A DNA stretch of 64,000 nt, taken from positions 498,001 through 562,000 of the forward strand of contig NC_088296.1 of the NCBI RefSeq assembly GCF_032854445.1, in the 5' to 3' direction. The notes below the pieces were generated by a model. It had not been told where the DNA came from and ran no database searches. It was given only the letters and a program-made list of their open reading frames with translations. This DNA is from Liolophura sinensis (taxonomy: Eukaryota > Mollusca > Polyplacophora > Chitonida > Chitonidae). This document shows, one piece after another, positions 12,190 to 24,999 of this stretch; position 1 is the stretch's first letter; every line of letters begins with the position of its first letter. A program made the position numbers and the translations under genes.

Positions 12190-14400
12190 AGCCAATTTAA
12201 CTGCAAATGTCCATATGCCAACTGGCAATCAACGAATCTGTTGTAAACAAGCCACGTTCTTCACATCGGAAGTCCTTTCACCTGTGCTGCCTTAGTCAAC
12301 GACTCAAGGTCTTCGGAGGATAATGTGTAATATCACATGGTTCTGGCAACAGGCACAGGCTCTCTTACAGTCACCAGTAGAACTAAAATGGAATCCAGAT
12401 TTCATCGGCTTGGGTAGGCCACTGCAAGTGTATTTTGCAAAACTTGTTATGTTTGGAGATGAAATTCACCAACACATCAGAGTCTTTCAAATCGACATCT
12501 TTCACTTTCCCGATGTAGCAATCGTTGTGGTAAACTGCCACAATCATCTGATTTTTCAGAGGGATGAATTGAGCACAACTCCCAGTCTGTACAGCAGCGG
12601 ATGACTCTATTCTCTCGTTAACTTGATTCGAATCTGCCCCAATTCTCTTTTCAGAACCTATGGTGACTGCGGCGTCTGATGATGGCTTGGATGACAACGT
12701 AACACCGTAACAGAAGTGTGGCGTACATGTATCACACCGTCGTCAGCAGACTGGACGGCGTGGAGCTTGAGCGTACCGGGTACTGGTTTTGCGTGTAGAT
12801 TATTCTGAGCTTCAGAAGCCGCATCGTACTCTGTCCGAGAATAAAGGTGATACTGCATTCACCTCTCATCTGGGACGCCAAATTATAAAAGTCATATCCG
12901 TCTTGAATGGTCGCCTTTCATTGTTTAACGCCCTAAATTGCCATTCGTTTACAGGTAGCACGATTGCCATCAGACGGCCCCTTACCGTGCCCCGCTTTGA
13001 AATAGTTCCAGGGAGACGGAGGTCCGAATTCCTCCACGTGCCTGGCAATAAGTTGGAAAATAAAACGGTTTTGTACGGAGATGATGGCCTGTCTGTCCAG
13101 TTTATAACTTTACCCCTGGCAGGATTGCTCAGATCTGTGGAATGAGAGCTTTCAGTATTGCGTGCACAGCAACGGAATTGTGATGATTGACGTCCGACAC
13201 GAAGGCAAAATTGGTATGCGCAAGGACTCCACTTTCAGTTTTATGGTATTTCACCACCGAGTGAATTGTTGCAGCGGTGGCGTTGCAATATGCTGACTGT
13301 ATTTCATCCATTGTTTGGCAGAGGAAGTTTTCTGCAGAATCCATTTGAACAATGACATGGTCGGTTGGCAAATTCTCTTTCAGGTCATGGAGAGCCTTGT
13401 ACTGGGTTCATACGCGGGAAACATGATCTAAAAATGCCTGATAGTTTTCCACCATCGTTGTTTTAAATGTTTCTCCCCTATCAAAGATTTTAACGATTCG
13501 CATTTTCGTCTTGCCCTCAAAGTCTAAAGACCTCCATTCCTCGTATTCTATCTTTTTTTGGACACAGCTCTGCTCACAACTTCAGGGTTGGGGGATATTT
13601 TTATTCCCGAGAGATCAGGCATATCAGCTTCAACGCCATGTTCTGGTGTTTCGTACAGAAGCATTTGTTTTTGGACAGAAGTGAGGTGAAATAGATATAT
13701 ACAGGCCGGAGTTTGCAGAAGAAAGAGAAACATATCCGCCTGATATTTGGATTTTTCATGAGGAATTTTTCGTGCAAATTGTGAAGATAATTATTCATTA
13801 TCCGCACTTGATTCTTTTCGCCCTCCATCTTTGTAAAATCTTTCTCTCCTGGCATAATTCCGCTGACATCATCGAGCTCTGGAAATGTGTTGACCTGATC
13901 CGCTGACTGAATTTTTATGGGATCTCGTTGGGTACGTTTTAAAGAAGCAAGCGTGTTTGATGTTATATTACCACCCAGTCGACGAGAAGCCCCCGCTGCT
14001 AAATTAAGGCTGGAGGCAAATCGGTATTTCTTGATGATTTTCCCACTGATGACCTGATGTTAGCCTGTTTTTGCAGGGATGGGTTCTCTGTTAATGATGA
14101 GCATATTCCGCATGCACGCTGTTTCCAAGATGCAGACACCTCATCACAGATTCATCACAGACACCTTCTTTCTTAGATCTCGCTCTGTCTTGGACTTCGG
14201 TGATGGATTGGGCTGTCGGAGGACCTTTTATGACGATTTTGAGACTCGCACCTCTTTTGGATACGTTTGGATTTTAGTTTCTTGGTATTCAACTTCTGTT
14301 TTAAAGTGTTGACTTTATTTCTGTCCTGCTTTAGTGCTTTTCTTTGCCCTCTAATGGGGGCGGTCCGAACAGGAAAAGGAAACGGCACAGGGAGGCGCGG
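12190..14400 (-). pseudogene. DDE-transposase-like gene of unassigned family, copy 1 (broken)
   Basis: Minus-strand pieces in order: a basic N-terminus (14173-14388); MPGEKDFTKMEGEK with LHEKFL and FFCKLRPVYIYF (13601-13855), followed by CTKHQNMAL; an RNase-H-like core (13129-13371) with VQMDSAENFLCQTMDEIQS and FAFVSDVNHHNSV; a region rich in Gly/Lys; and a C-terminus (12383-12697) with VAVYHNDCYIGKVKDVDLKD and WPTQADEIWIPF. Several frameshifts and stops separate them. The layout resembles a protein family I recall from cnidarian, fish and mollusc genomes. The acidic residues of the core fit a DDE nuclease, but I cannot name the superfamily. Confidence 0.6.
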
Positions 14401-15566
14401 GGAGTTGGACCCTGTGATTAGGAAGGTTATGTGATGCTTATTTATAGAGTTGGCCGCGTATATACATTACGTATTAGGGTCAAATTTGACAATATGTTTA
14501 GGGTTGTTTCGGCACTTCTCTTTTAACAGTGCTATTAACAATTCTTCACTGCGTCTGGTACGGAAAAAGACATTTTGATACAAGTTGTATGGAGAAAGAT
14601 TATTGTGCAGATTTCTTATAAAGATAATAACATACTTAAAGTAGTATATTATCTGGAAGGATGTTGAGAAACGTAATGATGAATTTAAATCCACCAAAAA
14701 CAACGGATTTACTGCTTTAGTCAATCTTCAACCGACCGCCCGATGCCAATCAGTGGGTGATATGGATTCTAGCTATCCAGACCGTCGTATCAATTTCAAA
14801 CCAAATTGGTCGATGTTGAAGTTAAGATTTACGACAATGGCACACCTAGGTTCTGAGTTTTCAGATGCTGAAATTGATATTTGTCCGGGCATTTCCCATC
14901 GCTCTTGCATTACTGACTGGTAAACTATAGCTTTAACCTCTCTACACCCTACATTTCATGTGCTAATATCAAAAAATAATATTTATATACTATTCACAAT
15001 GGAAATCATTCTATTCGCCGAGGGAATCGAAATTTATACCAACATGTATATGCAATGACAACTGCATGTTATTGCCGGCATTCCGAATAGCCTATTCCTA
15101 TATAGTCGAGTACAATATATCATGTCGGCGTAAGTGTATAGAGATTTGTTACCATAGCCAATAAATCTTTCCAGATCAGTTGTATTGAGCCCCTCGCAGC
15201 ATTTAACTTTAAAATGGCATGAGCAGATAAGGCTGCTTTCGATTGATACAAAACCTTTTTTCTATATTTCTACGCTTTCTTGAGTATCAAATCGTCTGAA
15301 ATTTTCATGGTTCAACGAGGACCTGTTTAACGACATGTGCAGAATTTCAAACGATTTGTGGAGAAATTAGAAATCCTATTTTTCACCAAGTTTTGCCTAA
15401 AAAAGTCAATAAAACCAGGCTAAATACCCAGTGATCTTAAGTGCCATAGTACTCAGATCAATGTACCCTTTTTTAACTCATTTCAACGGAACATACACGG
15501 ACAGCCAATTATGAACAAGTGACAAATCTGGACAATAATCCTTTAAGATAAAGGAAAACAACTTAC

Positions 15567-15665
15567 CTTATTCTGTACGTTGACATTAGCACCCTGCTCG
15601 ACAAGGATACGAGCAACGTCCACGTTACCGCGTGATGCTGCCACGTATAAAGGTGTATCCCCATC
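15567..15665 (-). CDS. Ankyrin repeat exon, subtype B (DGDTPLY)
   Basis: A 33-residue repeat beginning DGDTPLYVAASRGN and ending GANVNVQNK. Tyr replaces the usual His of the TPLH turn. Acceptor aacag/GAT and donor AAG/gtaagt are canonical. Same-subtype exons are at 40972, 42607 and 60411. This one belongs to the left copy of block B, and its direct counterpart is 60411-60509. Confidence 0.87.
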
Positions 15666-16749
15666 CTGTTACATAATACAATGGCAAAAACTCCGTAAAC
15701 ATGTCCAAAAGTACGGTCGAGTAGTAATCCGTAAAATGGTACACACTAGAGGTTGTGAACAAATTACTGATAAATACAACTGTACTGTTTTGCAAGAGAC
15801 TTTCTTTCATCTTCTGATAGTCGGTGTTGTCGCTGCTCTGATTTTACTGTGTGTGCATGTCCTGTATTTTTTTAACAAAGCTCGCCGATGTTAGGCCTGC
15901 ATACAGTACCTAAAAAGGCCTTATTACACAGCAATTATCAGCTTTACAACTATAATAATAATCAAGACTAATAACTAAATAACTATAACTAATAATCAAG
16001 ATTTCAAATCACGTCAGGTAACATGTTAAGAATGTTCAAATTCAACGTTTTCGTTTTCAAATGACATGACTTCCGCTGTATCAGTTAAAACCTAAATTGC
16101 GTACATATGGCATTTGTTTTCTTTCCAAATATCGTCCAGAGAACGCTTATTATGTGTGTTAAATTTCACGTCGATCTGACATGGGGTTCTGAAGGAAATG
16201 ACTGTCAAATTGTTTTACTTCAACCCGATAAGAACGCCAGTTCAGGTGACACGAGTCACCCAAATTTTAATTCGCCAAAATTCCGCTCAATATGCAACAC
16301 ATACCTAAGTTTAACGCATTTTTGTGTAGCGTTTTTAGCTGTAGAATTTTTTTTCAGTTTTGTAAACTGTATAAATTGGGGCTTTTTGGCATCAACTACT
16401 TCCGGTTTGCTGATGTCACTTTTTGTTATGTAAAATTTGTTTCCTTGCCTTGGGATAATACTAGGCCTTAAGATTGCGTCTTATCGGCTGCAGATATACC
16501 CATTTCGGATTTTGAGCTTACCTCTACCGGTTTTGCTAAACTTGCATTTTCAGAGTCAGCGTTCAAAACCTAATCAAATAGAACTATTAATTTAAACCTT
16601 TTTATTTGTTGAAAGAGGAATGCCCACAGCCAAAGGCCACTAGGGGTGCTCCTCAGCAACAAAAGTTACAGGTCAAAGAAGCAAAACGGTAAGGTAGATC
16701 TTTACTAAGGGACGATGCACGTGCATATATGATGCATGATATATATTTA

Positions 16750-17164
16750 TACAAAAACACACACATATGTATATCTGCTAGTTAAATATAAATAAATCAG
16801 TAAACAAACTACTAACACTGGCTGAATCTTTTTATGGTTCGGAGAAATTTATGGACAGTTTTAAGTCATTTGATGTTATCTGGGAGATCCACATCATCAG
16901 ACCCAAACAAGAGAACAGAAGATAAGTGTGTAGGAGAGGAATTTTCAATTTAAAAGAAAAGAAAAATAAACTCTGGTTTATTTGACCAGAAATAAACTGA
17001 CCAGAGGTCTTAACTTAGCCGCTACGTATAACCATTTGCAACAATCACAGTGTCGTCGATGCTCTGGTTTTACTCTCTATGTTCTCTATGTGCGTCTTTA
17101 ATGATATTTTATCACTTTTAAAAGAAATAAACAATGATACCTTTTTAAGGATTATAGTTAACTA
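16750..17164. other. Intronic stretch of block B, no gene
   Basis: AT-rich, with short (AT)/(CA) runs near 16740-16770. The counterpart at 61440-62740 is interrupted by a private insertion. Nothing coding was recognised. Confidence 0.6.
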
Positions 17165-17900
17165 GCCAGTCTTTCCACCAGTCTGATAAACGTTGAAGAT
17201 CTCTATCACTTTAATCTTCGGAATTGCTGTTTACAGATTCAAAAAGAGACGTGTCGTCAGCAAAGATATTAATTTTACATTCAGTACCAATGTTAATATT
17301 AGCAACAAATATGATAAATAGAAGTAAACCAAGGACAGAATTTCGGGGCACCCAGGAGTCAACACACTCAGTGTCTGACTCGATTGCATTCATAGAAACA
17401 CGAATAAACCCGTTACACCAATATTTTTCTAAGCATCTTAACAAGCAACCTTTCATTCCCAGTTGTCTCAATTTATACAAAATGTCCAACATGCCATACT
17501 TCATCTGCAGCTTTGCTAACGTCTAAAATTACAAGACTTGCTCCCTCTCCTCTATCCAAGGCTTGGTGCATAGTGTGTACTATTTGGGACAACTGGTAAA
17601 TCGTAGTCTTTCTCCTTAAAACTACAATTGTCTGAGATCAATACGTCATTGTCCTTACAATACTCGTAAAATCGTTTGTAAACAATGTTATTTAATATGT
17701 TAAATATACGACTGAGGCGAGAATCAGGCGGATAGGTTTCTGTTCACCGGGAGAAATTAAACAGCTTCTTCACTGTAGGGGCAATACATAAGGCAGTGTT
17801 TTAACATGAAGTTAGACATCATATCGATACCACGGGCATTACAGACTATTTTCAGGACACCATCTGTAGAAATGTAGAAATTATTAGCAAAACAAATTTT
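17165..17900 (-). mobile_element. Jockey/CR1-like LINE fragment (reverse transcriptase)
   Basis: A minus-strand RT domain fragment with KLRQLGMKGCLLRCLEKYW, VLGLLLFIIFVANINIGTE and the active-site motif IFADDTSLFES. Upstream frames hold SRLSRIFNILNNIVYKRFYE and LVILDVSKA. The first and last parts of the element are missing, and the frames are broken. It is present in both copies of block B. Confidence 0.82.
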
Positions 17901-18779
17901 GGTCACATGACATTTTCACCCAATGGTTGGACTGTAATATTTCCAGCAGAGGAAGTTCTCAACGTAAACCGCTACATCCTACGCGTTGCACAACTGCAAT
18001 TTAAATTTTAGTTCAATCGCGTCAGCCGTTTCGTCGGATAAGATTTTTTATTGCAACAAAATTCAAGAAGACCGCTAAGTCACGTGACCGAAATTCCGCA
18101 AATGTTTTGATACACGAACACCTTATGAAATTTTTGTTTATATTTACATAAAATCTGCACGTCACAGCGAAAAGCTGACTGCACATTCGTAATCTTGATG
18201 TCAAAGTGCACTGAACAACGTTTTACTTACGTTATTTGAAACGGCCACTAAACTTGACCCACTTTTGTGCTATTTTTGTTGGCCAGCGAAAACATAAATA
18301 TGCATGTTTAATGTTTTCTCCTTAAAATATAAATGCCAGCCAATGATGATCACGTGTGTCAAATTTAACGATAATCTGTTGAGCGGTTCTCGAGAAGAAA
18401 ACTCTTAAAAAAGTTTTCATTAATATCCAATATGGCCACCAAGTAAAGTAACACTAGCTACCCAAAAGTTTCGATGCACAACTTTGAGTCATACATACCT
18501 AAGTTTCCTGAAAAGACGGCCTGAATGACTTGAACCCCGAATAAATCTCTAAGTAAGGTAAATTGACAAGAGGTCGTATTTCACCACCTACAGATGAGTT
18601 TAGGCGAACATCACTCTGTCGTCTATAATTTGATTTTACTCTCTACGCTATAGTCGTGTATATTTGTTACCTAACATCTGTGGGACAAAGGGATATATGG
18701 AAAGTAGCCATTATGTTCCTTTAAGGACAATGTTATGACAACACATCTTTTTTGTCTGATCCTGCATGACTATAATGCT

Positions 18780-19640
18780 GGCCAGTTTAGAAAAAGTGAA
18801 ATATTCCTGAGTACGACTGAAAATACCACTCAAATAAATATATAAATTTTGGCAACGCAAAAGAAAATGTTTCTCATATCGAAGTCATGTCCATTCTTTC
18901 CCCCAAATCTCAGCCTGGCTCTGGCATTTTGATTCATTTGTCTTGACAAATTTTATATCTGAGATATTGTTACATGACGTCAGTGACCAATGTCTGACCT
19001 TCCATGTTTCTTAAACTTCATACCCACCCAAAGCAAAAGTACGCATTAACACTATAAGGAAGTTTATCAATACCCAACAGGAAATTTTTAAACAACACAT
19101 TTAAGAGATTAACTGCTTTACGATTGTAAGAGAGACTTATGATGTCAACATGGCTGTTAGTTCTTTCTGTGAATAGTTAATCGACATTTACAATAGCTTT
19201 TTCCCATTCTAGCACATCTAGCAAACCAGCACTATAAACGGTACAGAAAAAGGCGACTGCATATATCACAGCGTATACGGAGTAAGTTTTTCTCTCCACC
19301 GCACACTTTTTTCAAAAGGTAACGGCATAGGTTTTACCTGGGTTATTACAACCGCGAACATTCTAGGGGGAATATCGCCTGCGCACACGAAAAATGGCAC
19401 AGAAATGAATCGATGCTATGTATATATAGGTCATCTTGTTAAATTTGTGGATGGATTATTTCATCTTTATCAATTTAAAACGAAGAGAAAAAATGACAAT
19501 TCTGCAGACACATAAGTTATTTGTCTCAATTCTCAAATTTTGACGTTCACGTCCTGTAGCGAAGTCTTTAGCGAAGTTTTTTTTTTCTTTTTGCTTGGTT
19601 GAATTGGTTTTAATTTTCGATCGAAATTTTGATCATCCTG
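18780..19640. repeat. Segmental duplication block E, copy 1
   Basis: Matches 44340-44400 plus 47750-48670, that is, the same block split by a piggyBac. It begins with a short plus-strand SINE tail (aagtgaaatattcctgagta). No gene was recognised. Block A follows immediately at 19684. Confidence 0.75.
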
Positions 19641-19996
19641 TCCAGTACTTTTTTTTCGCGAACTTTCAGTTTCACCCTCGCTCAGGTATTGAACACTTCA
19701 CGTTGTCAGAGATGCGATATCTCCAGTCTTCAGTGGTCTTTTGATTAAAAAATATTTGAGACGAAAACTATCATAGATTGAGGCACATGTAAAAATAATA
19801 TACGTTTATATCAAAGCACAGATTCTTTGTTGAGTTAGAGAATACAAATACATCCGTACTGTTTATACCCAAGCCAAAGGAAAGTGTTTTAGAGTCTTTA
19901 ACTTACTAATGCTAAGGACAAGATATATCGATGTAGTTGCCATTGTGCTTCCACCGACAACTACCTTTCAGTGAAACAACACAAGAAGTGTATTAC

Positions 19997-20092
19997 CCGA
20001 TCCTGTACGTTGACGTCAGCGCCCTGCTCCACCAGAATACGGACAACGTCTACATTATGTGACACAGCCGCATGTAGAGGAGTCTCCTCATC
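19997..20092 (-). CDS. Ankyrin repeat exon, subtype A1, one codon shorter
   Basis: A 96-nt exon coding 32 residues that begin DEETPLHAAVSHN. Compared with 305-403 it lacks three bases at the junction of the first helix and the following turn (SRDN reduced to SHN). Frame, acceptor (tttag) and donor (CGG/gtaata) are intact. It is the A1 exon of the second copy of block A. Confidence 0.86.
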
Positions 20093-21801
20093 CTAAAATT
20101 ACACGTAAAGTATGGGTTTATAGAATGCTTCTTCGGCTTTATAGAAGGCGTATTATGTGCGCAGTAGAAGCAGTCAGAAGTTCCAATGAATTACCATCTC
20201 ATTGTGGTACATCTTATCTGGCCCTATATTTGTTCAAAGGCAAAAACAGTTCCCCCTCTCACAAACCTTTTCGGCGAGAGGAATAGATTCAATTCTGGCA
20301 CTGTAAATTATCATTACTTAGGCAGCAATGCACCGAAGGGTCCTGCACATTGCGTGTACATATCTCGCCTTGTAGCATTTGTTAGATCCTGTGTGTTGTG
20401 TGACCATTTCAATAAACGCCAAAAGCTATTACAAAAACTAGTGTGTCAAGGTTATTCCATCAAATGTCTCCACTTCAAGTCTCTTAAGTTTTACAATGAG
20501 TATATTTCTCTTGTATGTAAATATGGGCAGAGTGTCCAGAATCCCTAGCACTCTACTTCATGATTGTGTCTAATTCCGCCTAACCCGGGGCTAGTGGAAG
20601 TATATTCTTTGTGTTGAATTAGATCGCCACGTTGGATATATGACCAGTGTTTCAATATTATATATGTTTTGAATATTGACAACTTATAAATTGAAATTAT
20701 ACACGATTTGAGTACTGATTTACTTCATTCTTATCCTGCCGTATGTGAGATTGTCTGTCAGCAGCCTGCAGATGGTCGTGGGTACGTGCCAAGAGAGGCA
20801 GCAGAGGTAAAATTGACATAGGTAAAACCTAATGAATGGCTACCTTGAGCACAAGTCCACCATGACACGGCGGCATTATCAGATGTTTTGACACGAGATT
20901 CTCAGCAAAATTCGGGTACTGACGATTTCAATCGAGATAACATCACCTGAGTCCCACTGAACACGTATGGGATGCTTTTGGAAAAGTCTTGGTGCCTTGA
21001 GGCGTTAACCCCAAGCTGTTCAAGAGTTGGGCGCCATATTGGTACAGTAAGGGCTCGGGCTGCATAATGTTGTCTTGACCGGTGTTAGGCAGTCATTGAG
21101 ACAACGTTGCCTTACTGTTGTGAATGCGATATGGGAGCATAATGAGCACTGAGCAATCTTCTGTATGAAGACAAACTACGCAAAATGACGCCCTGTCATT
21201 TCTTTCAACATTTTCTCAGTTTTCTTTCCTCTGACGTTTTTGGAAATGTTGAAAATTGAGGGGGTATTTCGGACATACGGGTACTAGTTGTGTGTATGGT
21301 TTGAACATAAAGTAACACGTGCAGTTTCATTTTTTTGTTTCAGTATATTTTTGTTGACGACTGGTTGACAAATACGTATCTTGATGCCTAGATGAACTGT
21401 TCTACTGTGTACAAAACAGACACGACCAGGTTCAAACTCCTGAGGTAAACAACCACAGAACTCAACAGCTCGAACGAATATAGCACTGTACGTTTATATC
21501 AGTGTAAACATAATCCGGACTCGGTAAAAAATTTCCATGAAAAAAACAACACACAGTATGGTATATTCCATCACAAAAACAGACCACGTTCCACAATTTC
21601 AAAACCTGCATGCTACTTATATATGATAGTAGGTGTGAGTCCGTTCCACAGAAACATCAAGACAAAGGGTCTTCGGTGATATTTTGTCACCACCCATAAC
21701 CAGATATATGGTCACACCTAAATATTAGGGATTCAGAAACTTTTGCAGAACACCAGCCAGAAAATCTTATTAAACCCTCTTACGGATATACAAAGACTTA
21801 C

Positions 21802-21900
21802 CTTGTTCTGTACGTTGACATCAGCATCCCGCTCCACAAGAATACGAACAATGTCCACGTTACCACGTAATGCCGCGACGTGTAAAGGTGTTTTCCCATC
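21802..21900 (-). CDS. Ankyrin repeat exon, subtype A2
   Basis: A 33-residue repeat beginning DGKTPLHVAALRGN and ending DADVNVQNK. The acceptor reads aatag/GAT and the donor AAG/gtaagt. It is the counterpart, in the second block A, of the donor-less exon at 2456-2554, so this copy preserves the functional splice site. Confidence 0.88.
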
Positions 21901-22390
21901 CTATTACATAATATAAAGCGACAACTCAGTGGTAGCCATTGATATACGGCAGGTATGTGGTTAAAGCTGATAGCGTAAAGCCACACAGCTTAAAATAAAC
22001 ACACGATCCTCTTGATTAACAATGTGTTACAAAAGCGCCTGTCTTAAATGCTAAAAGGCCTGATAGTGGCGCTTATCGAGAGTACTCAGTCATTGGTTGA
22101 ACACGTTAAGAGAATCGTATCCCAAGTATAAAACAGCGAATCTCAACCCGGCAGTTTACATTGTAGATGTCGTGTATATCGATGTTATTGCATTTAGGTT
22201 CTTCATATCAGGTATAGAGCACGCTATCAGAGGAAAAATCACAACTATGCACAGAGCTGACCGAAGTGTTCAGCCCCGTATTTGAGGAGTGCGGCCTTAC
22301 AATGGGATAAATACCACACATAGGCCTTCTGTCTACGAAGTGTCCAGCAGGGTCAATGTATATGTGCAAAGGCGTTATTATTTCACCCGC

Positions 22391-22570
22391 AAGCAATTAT
22401 TTATTTATTTATTTGATTGGTCTTTTACGCTGTACTTGAGAATATTTCACTTACACGACAGCGGCCGGCATTATAATGGGAGGAAATCGAGGAAACGCAG
22501 CAACATTCACAGGTTCCTGCTAGACACTTTCAGGTACGACCAGTGAAGAAGCCAGCATGAGATGGACTTC
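22391..22570 (-). mobile_element. tRNA-derived SINE, copy in second block A
   Basis: Paralogue of 3046-3225 with the same truncation and tail. It is inherited by segmental duplication, not by a separate insertion. Confidence 0.8.
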
Positions 22571-23404
22571 GCAAACAGTTAAAAGTAGCAAACATATCTA
22601 ACTTCTACACGCATAGGTCAGAAAAAATATTGTGTAAAAAATATTATGTAAAAACAGCTGAGATAAGGTCAGCAGCATCACATATACATGTGAACACCCA
22701 TAAATAAATGCGATTAAAATGCAGAAAGAAATAAGCCATTCAAGCTGTGTTCACTAGTGTGGTCAACTTGCAAAAATGATTAATACCATAGCGATGACGA
22801 AATACCACAGGTCAATTTTACATGGTTTGTCATGTTAATACATATTTATACCATTTGATGATACAAACAAATTCACAGAAATAGGTAAAGACGTGGACGA
22901 GCCACATGGAGAAGTACACAATCCGTAATTAAGGCAGACATATCTTAATATGTTATGGCTCTTAAATCTGGCTACATCACATGATAGTGTTGATAAAGTA
23001 GTGCAGGACATTCACTTTCTCTGCATTTTAGTGTAAGCCTAAACGATATTTAAAACTCAAGTGATATATCTATTTTGATTATCGGCAAATTACAGAGGAC
23101 CCCATGCAACTAGACTGCTGGCTTTTCCTTGATTGCGGACGAGGGGTAATTTAAAAACTGATGTGAAACACGAAAACGGACATTGCTTTATGGGATACAT
23201 ATAAAGCCATATGATCATCTTGGCTCCAAAAGTCTGATGGTGGCGCTTATCCAGATCACTAAGTCATCGGTTGGCGGGCGAGGGGTAATGTAAAAATTGA
23301 TTTGAAACTCGAAAACGGACTCCTCCATTGTTTAATGGGATACATATAAAGCCATATGTTGGAATTTTTGTTCATAATATAGGATTTTAAACTCCTCGAT
23401 GTTT

Positions 23405-23830
23405 TTCCTTGCGAAGCAAGTGGTCCCTTGGTGACTTGTCATACGCAGTATTTTTTAAACTGTCTGATACCAAAATATTGCCTGTACTTCCATAAGGATC
23501 CGCCTTATGGGGATTCCAAAGGCATGAGGTGCTAAAAAGAGTTCAATATTTAGCATGCCAACAATTTATATAAACGGGCAACCCATCTGGATTCCCAAGG
23601 GAAGCGTAATTGGGCTACCTCTGTTAAGGGAATATTGTTCCGCTTGAGGATTAGATATGTTTGGGTGACTCACGGATTTTGAAATGTTAGGTCTTTTCTT
23701 AAGAATTTTCCTGAATGACTGCATGATATGTACAGGCACGAATGGTCTGCATCCCTCAACTCGAGCAGTAGATATGACCCCTAATGTGATTACCAAGCCC
23801 ACTTAGAAGCGGGAGCATATCTAACAGATT
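23405..23830 (+). mobile_element. LINE 3' fragment (same family as 36640-38610)
   Basis: Aligns with 38340-38600 (ggtcccttggtgacttgtca, ggggattccaaaggcatgag, attcccaagggaagcgtaat). This is the region downstream of the reverse transcriptase active site. It abuts the end of block A at 23408 and marks the left edge of block C in both copies. Confidence 0.75.
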
Positions 23831-24652
23831 ACACCTTAGCTTTGTATAAAAAAAATTTTGCTCAACTCCGGGTAGGACCAGCGGGCCTTGGAATAGACTA
23901 TGTCGGGTTTCGAAATCCCCTTCCCCCCCTCGAGAGTTCGGATGTTGTCACATGTCTTTCTCTGACAAGAAATCAGTTTCATATACGTTTTGCATCTCTC
24001 AGTAATGAGAGACTGTGTGCGAATATTTAACGGCAGAAATTTGGTTAAAGTAGGAACTTAAATCGTTTCAATATGCTACTACGAATTTAACAGTTTTATA
24101 AGCTCTTACTAAATACGTTCATACGGCCTTTAAAATACGGCACACATGACTATAGAAGTTGTTGGTATATATAATACAAAACACATAGAAGTGATCGAAA
24201 ATGTTTCTTAAACCGTATTCAGACCTATTGTCTTAGACACTGAATAAAATTCCTTTGAATACACTTTCTTATTCATTAGTGTGTGTTCAACGATTCAAAT
24301 TTTCTAATTTATCTTGTGCTAAATTACCCCCAACGTATTTCTGTGTGAATAGCTGGCTAACGAATATTTGTTTTGATGCCTGGATGAAATGTTTGGTTGC
24401 GTACACGACAGAACCGGCCAAGTCCAAACTACTGGGAGATACAAAAACACAAATAACCAGGTAAAATGAAAGTAGCAAGTAAACTATTAATAAAAGAAAG
24501 AAAGCAGAACTTGAAAACGGACAGTGAGTAATGGTTAAGAAACGTGTTAATATTCAGTCACGATTAGTGTTTGTAATTGTGTTGTGTTAAGGTTATGAAA
24601 GAAAACAGAAAATAAATAGTGTTAAAACATTCCGTAGTCCAGAACCACGTAC

Positions 24653-24751
24653 CTGATCCTGTAGGTTTATACCAGCGCTCTTCTCCACCAGTAGACGTAG
24701 AAGATCCATACTACCACGTGACGCGGCCAGGTGTAAAGCTGTTTGTCCCAT
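24653..24751 (-). CDS. Ankyrin repeat exon, subtype C1 (MGQTALH)
   Basis: A 33-residue repeat beginning MGQTALHLAASRGS and ending SAGINLQDQ. The turn reads TALH rather than TPLH, and the second helix is LLRLLVEK. Acceptor acacag and donor CAG/gtacgt are good. It is the counterpart of the exon at 39208-39306. The leading Met is an internal codon after an acceptor, not evidence of a start. Confidence 0.86.
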
Positions 24752-24999
24752 CTGTGTAAAACACAATTAGGAATCGGTAAAACTTCGCCTAAAAACTACA
24801 TAACATGGAACAGACCCAAAAAAAACTGAACGTGTTTCACATTTTTACAACCTGCATGACATTTATATTACAGTAATTGTGTGTTCATTACACAGAAACA
24901 TCAAGACAAAGCATCTTCCATTACGTGCTGTCACCACCCTTAAACAGGTACATGGGGATTTTTAAATAACGAGTATTCAGGAAGTCTTGCACCATAAAA

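Larger units (their letters stand above)
10370..18560. repeat. Segmental duplication block B, copy 1
   Basis: aaacctatgctaaagggttt at 10370 aligns with 55150 onward, and the match continues in order to 18312/64000, where the window ends. The block contains a SINE, a transposase-like element, the B-type ankyrin exon and an RT fragment. The shorter block D (40870-44340) is related to about 15430-18560. The intervals 10690-12190 and 14400-15566 show no convincing gene. Confidence 0.88.
19684..23408. repeat. Segmental duplication block A, copy 2
   Basis: Direct-orientation copy of 1-4066, carrying ankyrin exons 19997-20092 and 21802-21900. It ends at 23408 against a LINE 3' fragment, whereas copy 1 ends against an L1-like LINE. 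Confidence 0.9.

Noticed and set aside
24653-24751. Translation start at the leading Met of exon C1
   Set aside because: The ATG lies directly after an acceptor, and the sister exon at 39208 has Lys-Arg there, so it is internal.
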